Part shown: in pieces, positions 60,367-64,000 of the stretch
How the letters are laid out: every line of letters begins with the position of its first letter
Position numbering within the stretch: position 1 is the stretch's first letter
Origin: Planctomycetota bacterium
GTDB lineage: Bacteria > Planctomycetota > PLA2
Assembly: GCA_021776735.1 (NCBI GenBank)
Contig: JAJFFH010000051.1
Location: forward strand, 124,001 to 188,000
Direction: 5' to 3'
DNA: 64,000 nt
Position numbers and translations under genes: made by a program
Notes under the pieces: generated by a model
The model's database searches: none
What the model was told of the DNA's origin: nothing
The model's input: the letters and a program-made list of their open reading frames with translations, nothing else

Positions 60367-61221
60367 ATGACCATAATGAACGTGGCGGTTCTTGGCGCCG
60401 GGACCATGGGGGCCGGCATTGCGCAGGTGGCGGCGCAGGTCGGGTGTTCCGTCGTCCTCTTTGACATCAGCGACGATCTCGCCGCTCGCGGGCTGGGGCG
60501 CGTCGGAGCGTTTTTGCAAAAAGGGGTCGATCGCGGCAAGGTCACGGCCGAAGTGCGCGAGACCGTGCTCGGGCGGATCGAGGCGGCGTCGGATCTCGCG
60601 TCGAGCGTTGGCAAGGCCGATCTCGTGGTGGAGGCCGTGCCCGAGAACCTTGACCTGAAACGTCGCATCCTTGGGGATGTCGCTGCGGCGGCACCTGCGC
60701 ATGCGATCCTCGCAACCAACACGTCGTCTTTGCCGATCAGCGACATCGCGCGCGGCAATGAGGCGGCGGCGCGCATCGTCGGTATGCACTTTTTCAACCC
60801 GGTGCCGTTGATGAAACTGCTTGAGCTCGTGGTCGGCGGGGAGACCGCGGACCAGACCACGGCGACGGTCCGCGCGTTCGGCGAACGGCTCGGCAAGGAA
60901 GTCATCACGGTCCGCGACGCGCCGGGCTTCGCCTCGTCGCGCCTCGGCATCTGCCTCGCGATGGAAGCGATCCGTATGGTCGAGCAGGATGTCGCTTCCG
61001 CGGAAGACATCGACCGCGCGATGATGTTCGGCTATGGCCATCCGATGGGCCCACTGCGTCTGACCGATCTCGTCGGCTGTGATGTCCGCATGGCGATCGC
61101 CGAGCATCTGGCCGAAGCCTTGGATGCCCCGCACTTCAAGCCGCCCGCGCTCTTGCGCAAGCTGGTCGAGGAGGGGAAGCTGGGCAAGAAGACCGGGCAA
61201 GGCTTCTACGCGTGGGAGTAG
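60367..61221 (+). CDS. 3-hydroxybutyryl-CoA (3-hydroxyacyl-CoA) dehydrogenase
   Basis: 284 residues; the ATG at 60367 or 60376. Rossmann motif VAVLGAGTMGAGIAQVAA binds NAD; VVEAVPENLDLKRRIL follows; the catalytic His-Glu pair lies in GMHFFNPVPLMKLLELV; and the C-terminal domain has APGFASSRLGICLAMEAI and MGPLRLTDLVG. It oxidises (S)-3-hydroxyacyl-CoA or works in reverse in butanoate formation. It complements the crotonases at 42-43 and 49.3 kb. Confidence 0.94.
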   Translation: MTIMNVAVLGAGTMGAGIAQVAAQVGCSVVLFDISDDLAARGLGRVGAFLQKGVDRGKVTAEVRETVLGRIEAASDLASSVGKADLVVEAVPENLDLKRRILGDVAAAAPAHAILATNTSSLPISDIARGNEAAARIVGMHFFNPVPLMKLLELVVGGETADQTTATVRAFGERLGKEVITVRDAPGFASSRLGICLAMEAIRMVEQDVASAEDIDRAMMFGYGHPMGPLRLTDLVGCDVRMAIAEHLAEALDAPHFKPPALLRKLVEEGKLGKKTGQGFYAWE

Positions 61222-61257
61222 GGAACCGTCGCGCCGTGTCTGGTGTTGGCGGGCGGC

Positions 61258-61350
61258 CGGTTGGCGGAGGAACCGCTAAGCCTTGTCTTTTGGCTTCAAC
61301 GGCTGACGCCGTTGAGAGCTCGCAGGCGGGAGGGCTGGAGGAGCCGCTAA
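61258..61350. repeat. Composite intergenic hairpin repeat, copy 5
   Basis: GGTTGGCGGAGGAACCGCTAA (core 61264-61276), then TTGTCTTTTGGCTT and CAACGGCTGACGCCGTTG (61297-61314), then GGAGGAGCCGCTAACGG. The stretch 61351-61497 holds nothing I can name. Confidence 0.82.
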
Positions 61351-61497
61351 CGGGTGAATTGGGTCGTGCTAGGCGGTGGCTCCGGGCGCACCACTGTCCG
61401 GTGAGAGGAGCTTCTCCCCTGCCCCCGGGCCCCCTCTCCTCCCCTTGCCGGTTTTGGTATCACGGCATGTCGCTCCGGTTGCCGACAATAAGAGACG

Positions 61498-62511
61498 ATG
61501 GCGGACCGCCTTGTTAACAAGATCCGGGAGACCAAGTCGCTCGCGAGCGATGCGGGGCTTGATCTTTGCCGTGCGCCCCTGCTGGCGACCTTCGAGATGC
61601 CGATTTGGGGCGCGGCGCTGCAGGCGCACGGGATTGCCGAGTTGGCGCGCGAGCCGGGAGCGGATGCGGCGGTCATGACGATCGATTCGCTGCCCGCGGC
61701 GCGGCGAATGGTGCAGGGGGCGGGGGCTTCGAACCTGCATGTGATCGCGGAGCGAGGGCTTGTTTGTGGGCTGTCCGGTGGCGCGGAGCTGTTTGTCTAT
61801 CCGCAGAGCACCGCGGAGCAGCGGGCGTTTTCGGTGGCGTTGTTTGCCGGGGTGGCGCCTGCGGGGATGCGCGTGGCGCTGAACGGATATCGCTCGAGCG
61901 GCCGGCAGGAGGTCACGATCGAGGGGCCGTCCGACGCGCCCGGGCCTCCCGCGCGTGAACTCCTGCACGCCGTGCGCGAGCAGGGGGGCAACGCCGCGTT
62001 TTCCAGCGAACTCGAGGACGCGATCGTGATCGCCGACGATCCCGCGGAACTCGACGCGTTGCGGGCGGCTTTGGCGGCCGACCATCCGGGGCGGCCCGTG
62101 CGCGTCAAGCGTCTGCCGTCCGGGCGCTTCCGGCTCCAGCCGTCGGACCAGGCGCGGGCGGTCGATCGACAGGAGCTCTACGTCCTGGCCCAGGAGATCG
62201 CGATCTCATGCGACCGCTTTCTCGAGGCCCGGGGCGGTACGACCTTCGGCTTTGCGACCGAGCCCGTGGCGAAGTGGGAGTATGGACCCGAAGTGGGCGC
62301 GCGGCGGCTCGCGGCCGAGTTGTTCCAGGCGCCCGATTGCGTCATCACGCAGTTGGGGCTGCATCCGTTCGCCGGCGAGGGCACGCTGTTTTTTGCCTAC
62401 GAGGGGTCGGAGACCGTCTGGGAGGCCGCCAACAAGGGCATCGCCTGCATCACAGTCCGCGACATCGTCGAGTACGGCCGGATTCTCCACGCGATCCGGC
62501 GGGGAGAGTAA
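61498..62511 (+). CDS. Unassigned cytoplasmic protein, faintly HAD-like
   Basis: 337 residues, no signal peptide. A phrase VIAERGLVCGLSGGAELFVYP recalls the cap region of sugar-phosphate phosphatases (split: VIAERGLVCGL, SGGAELFVYP), but the catalytic DxDxT motif is missing at the N terminus (ATFEMPIWG instead), so I do not call it a phosphatase. The C-terminal half has WEYGPEVGARRLAAELF and GTLFFAYEGSETVWEAANKG. It starts 7 bp before RidA's region and probably shares its transcript. Function unknown. Confidence 0.6.
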   Translation: MADRLVNKIRETKSLASDAGLDLCRAPLLATFEMPIWGAALQAHGIAELAREPGADAAVMTIDSLPAARRMVQGAGASNLHVIAERGLVCGLSGGAELFVYPQSTAEQRAFSVALFAGVAPAGMRVALNGYRSSGRQEVTIEGPSDAPGPPARELLHAVREQGGNAAFSSELEDAIVIADDPAELDALRAALAADHPGRPVRVKRLPSGRFRLQPSDQARAVDRQELYVLAQEIAISCDRFLEARGGTTFGFATEPVAKWEYGPEVGARRLAAELFQAPDCVITQLGLHPFAGEGTLFFAYEGSETVWEAANKGIACITVRDIVEYGRILHAIRRGE

Positions 62512-62517
62512 GCCTGT

Positions 62518-62925
62518 ATGCCTGTTTCTCTGGTCAACCCGGAAGAACTCGCTCCGCCGGTCGGGTTCGCGCACGCCGCGATCGGAAGTGGCCGCTACGT
62601 CGCGATCGCGGGCCAGATCGGCAGCGATAAGACCGGTCGCGTCGTGGAACCCGACGACCTCGTCGCGCAGTTTCGCCGCGCGCTCGACAACCTCCTGGTC
62701 GTCCTGCGCGCCTGCGGCGGCGAGCCGGAGGATCTCGCTTCGCTGCGCATCTACACCACGAACGTGCCCGGCTACCGCGCGGCGCTGCGCGACCTCGGCG
62801 CCGCCTACCGCGAGCGGCTCGGCCGCCACTTTCCCGCCATGGCACTGCTGGGAGTGGCCGCACTCTTCGACGTCGGCGCCCAGATCGAGATCGAAGGCGT
62901 CGCGTTCGTGGGAGACCCCCAATGA
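62518..62925 (+). CDS. RidA-family protein
   Basis: 135 residues, the YjgF/YER057c/UK114 fold: VNPEELAPPVGFAHAAIGSG (split), YVAIAGQIGSDKTG, then the helix FRRALDNLLVVLRACGG and the active-site arginine region LRIYTTNVPGYRAAL. The usual RidA role is deamination of reactive enamine/imine intermediates from PLP enzymes. The GQTA-type arginine is placed slightly differently from classical RidA, so it may belong to another Rid subfamily. Overlaps the phosphohexomutase start by 4 bp. Confidence 0.88.
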   Translation: MPVSLVNPEELAPPVGFAHAAIGSGRYVAIAGQIGSDKTGRVVEPDDLVAQFRRALDNLLVVLRACGGEPEDLASLRIYTTNVPGYRAALRDLGAAYRERLGRHFPAMALLGVAALFDVGAQIEIEGVAFVGDPQ

Positions 62926-64000
62926 TGGACCGAATCCAGGGCACGGACGGCATCCGCCGGCCTGTCGCCCTTTCCACCGACCCGCGCGTCGCGGGACTCA
63001 CGCCCCAGGCGGCGTTCCTGGAGCGCGGTTTCATCACCGAGCAGTTTTGCGAGCTCTATGCGTATGCGTATGTCAGTGGGTTAGGGGGTTCCACCGTCGC
63101 GCCTGCGGCGCTTCGGCGCGACAAGTCGGGTTCGGGGTCGGGGTCGGACGGTCGGGCTCTCGAGATTGTTGTCGGGTGGGATCCGCGGGATCCGGCCGGG
63201 GACTACACCGGCGCGGTCGTGCGTGGCATTCGCAAGGCGGGTGCGACCGCGGTGGTCCTGGACATTGCGCCCACGCCGAGTGTCGCGCTCTACCTCGTCT
63301 GGCGCGGCGCGATCGCGGCGCTGATGGTGACCGCGAGCCACAACTTCCGCGACCAAAACGGCATCAAGATCTTTCACGGTCCGCACGCGCTCAAGCTGTT
63401 CCCGGACGACGACCGTGCGCTCACCCGACGCGTGCTCGCCCTCGACTTCGCGACGGACGTAGCGTCACGACCGGAAACCGGCGACCGCGTGGATGCGGGC
63501 GACGAGGCGCGCGACGTGTTCGTCGGGTTCCATTTGGAGCCCCGGAACTCGTGGCTTACGGACGGCCATGACTTTGGCGAGTTTCCGCTGGTCGTCGATG
63601 CTGCCAACGGCGCGATGTCCGGCGTGGCGGCCGAGGTCTTTCGCCGGCTGCACCGCGGTCCCGTCACCGAGGTCAACTGCGATACCGAGAGCGGAGACGT
63701 AAACCGCAAGAGCGGCGTCGCGGATTTGGAAGGCGTGCCCGCGATCAAGCGCGGCGACCTGCGCTTCGCGGAACACAGGGCGGTGCAGCTCGTTTTCGAC
63801 CAGAAGGGCAAGGCCGCCGTGTTCGACGCCGACGGCGACCGGTTCTACCGCCTCGACTACGACCAGGAGACCGACACGATCCTCGTCTTGTCGGGCGACG
63901 AGACGGCGGTTCACCAGGCGCGCCACCTGGCGCCGCCGCGCAAGGGAACGCTGTACATCAACACGGTGGAGAGCGACCTGAACGCCGCGATTGCTTCGCG
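62922..64000 (+). CDS. Phosphoglucomutase/phosphomannomutase, truncated by the window end
   Basis: 359 codons are visible and the frame is open at 64000. The start MMDRIQGTDGIRRPV is the usual sugar-mutase opening; the active-site phosphoserine loop is LMVTASHNFRDQNG; the metal site is AAVFDADGDRFYRLD. A linker SGSGSGSDGR at about residues 68-77 is inserted between the first two structural elements. It interconverts sugar 1- and 6-phosphates (GlcN, Glc or Man). A one-mismatch dispersed-motif copy lies at 63560-63569 (WLTDGHDF). Coupled to RidA by ATGA. Confidence 0.92.
   Translation, partial: MMDRIQGTDGIRRPVALSTDPRVAGLTPQAAFLERGFITEQFCELYAYAYVSGLGGSTVAPAALRRDKSGSGSGSDGRALEIVVGWDPRDPAGDYTGAVVRGIRKAGATAVVLDIAPTPSVALYLVWRGAIAALMVTASHNFRDQNGIKIFHGPHALKLFPDDDRALTRRVLALDFATDVASRPETGDRVDAGDEARDVFVGFHLEPRNSWLTDGHDFGEFPLVVDAANGAMSGVAAEVFRRLHRGPVTEVNCDTESGDVNRKSGVADLEGVPAIKRGDLRFAEHRAVQLVFDQKGKAAVFDADGDRFYRLDYDQETDTILVLSGDETAVHQARHLAPPRKGTLYINTVESDLNAAIAS

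Noticed and set aside
61498..62511. Sugar-phosphate phosphatase (HAD) assignment
   Set aside because: The catalytic DxDxT motif is absent; only a cap-like phrase matches, so the gene is left unassigned.
1..64000. tRNA, rRNA or riboswitch genes
   Set aside because: No cloverleaf with a GGTTCGAATCC-type T arm, no rRNA stretch and no B12 or other riboswitch core was found by eye, even before the B12-dependent genes.

Overview
The window is about 64 kb of GC-rich (roughly two thirds G+C by eye), densely coding bacterial chromosome. The cell type looks Gram-negative: there are lipoprotein signals, many Sec signal peptides and a type IV prepilin peptidase. The gene content (two ECF sigma/anti-sigma modules, large PKD-repeat exported proteins, HEAT plus von Willebrand A proteins, DUF4139 proteins, class II ribonucleotide reductase together with ThyX) points to a planctomycete or another deep-branching environmental lineage. 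That assignment is inference; no rRNA, tRNA or ribosomal protein gene was seen to fix it.

Layout. 0-5.4 kb: an anchored regulatory-like-domain protein, a thioredoxin-fold protein, and a translationally coupled ECF sigma / anti-sigma / YbjQ / membrane protein operon. 5.4-15.6 kb: housekeeping enzymes (FolE, a GlcD-like FAD oxidase, a CysK-like enzyme, rhodanese, QueG, a TANGO2-type protein, DUF2017-ClpS, a PfkB kinase, adenosylcobalamin-dependent NrdJ) with remnants of a Fic gene and a DUF6924 gene. 16-21.4 kb: a propeller lipoprotein and a DUF4212 / sodium:solute symporter / acyltransferase operon. 21.6-32 kb: three tandem exported paralogues made of a propeller-like head, PKD repeats and a recurring malectin-like module. 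32.4-41.5 kb: a DegP-type protease coupled to a pseudoprotease, a CAP-domain protein, and a second sigma / anti-sigma / HEAT operon. 41.5-50 kb: three crotonase-family enzymes, a papain-like protease bounded by inverted copies of a repeat, a quinone-oxidoreductase-like enzyme, and thyX split by a 450-residue HNH intein. 50-64 kb: an EEP nuclease/phosphatase, prepilin peptidase, TrmH methyltransferase, two DUF4139 proteins, MutM/Fpg, a HEAT-VWA protein, 3-hydroxyacyl-CoA dehydrogenase, RidA and a truncated phosphohexomutase.

The most striking feature is not a gene. A short asymmetric motif, core ATCGCCGTCC with extended consensus RRCATCGCCGTCCGTNNGCT, occurs 29 times exactly at the 10-base core, in both orientations, in coding and non-coding DNA. 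By a crude base-composition estimate less than one copy is expected. In genes it is read mostly as T-D-G-D-V or N-I-A-V-L, and it sits in signal peptides, linkers and insertions. Density and behaviour resemble DNA uptake sequences or chromosome-organising motifs. Two further intergenic repeat families (a composite hairpin repeat and a covarying short hairpin) and one 233-bp element with 14-bp terminal inverted repeats also appear.
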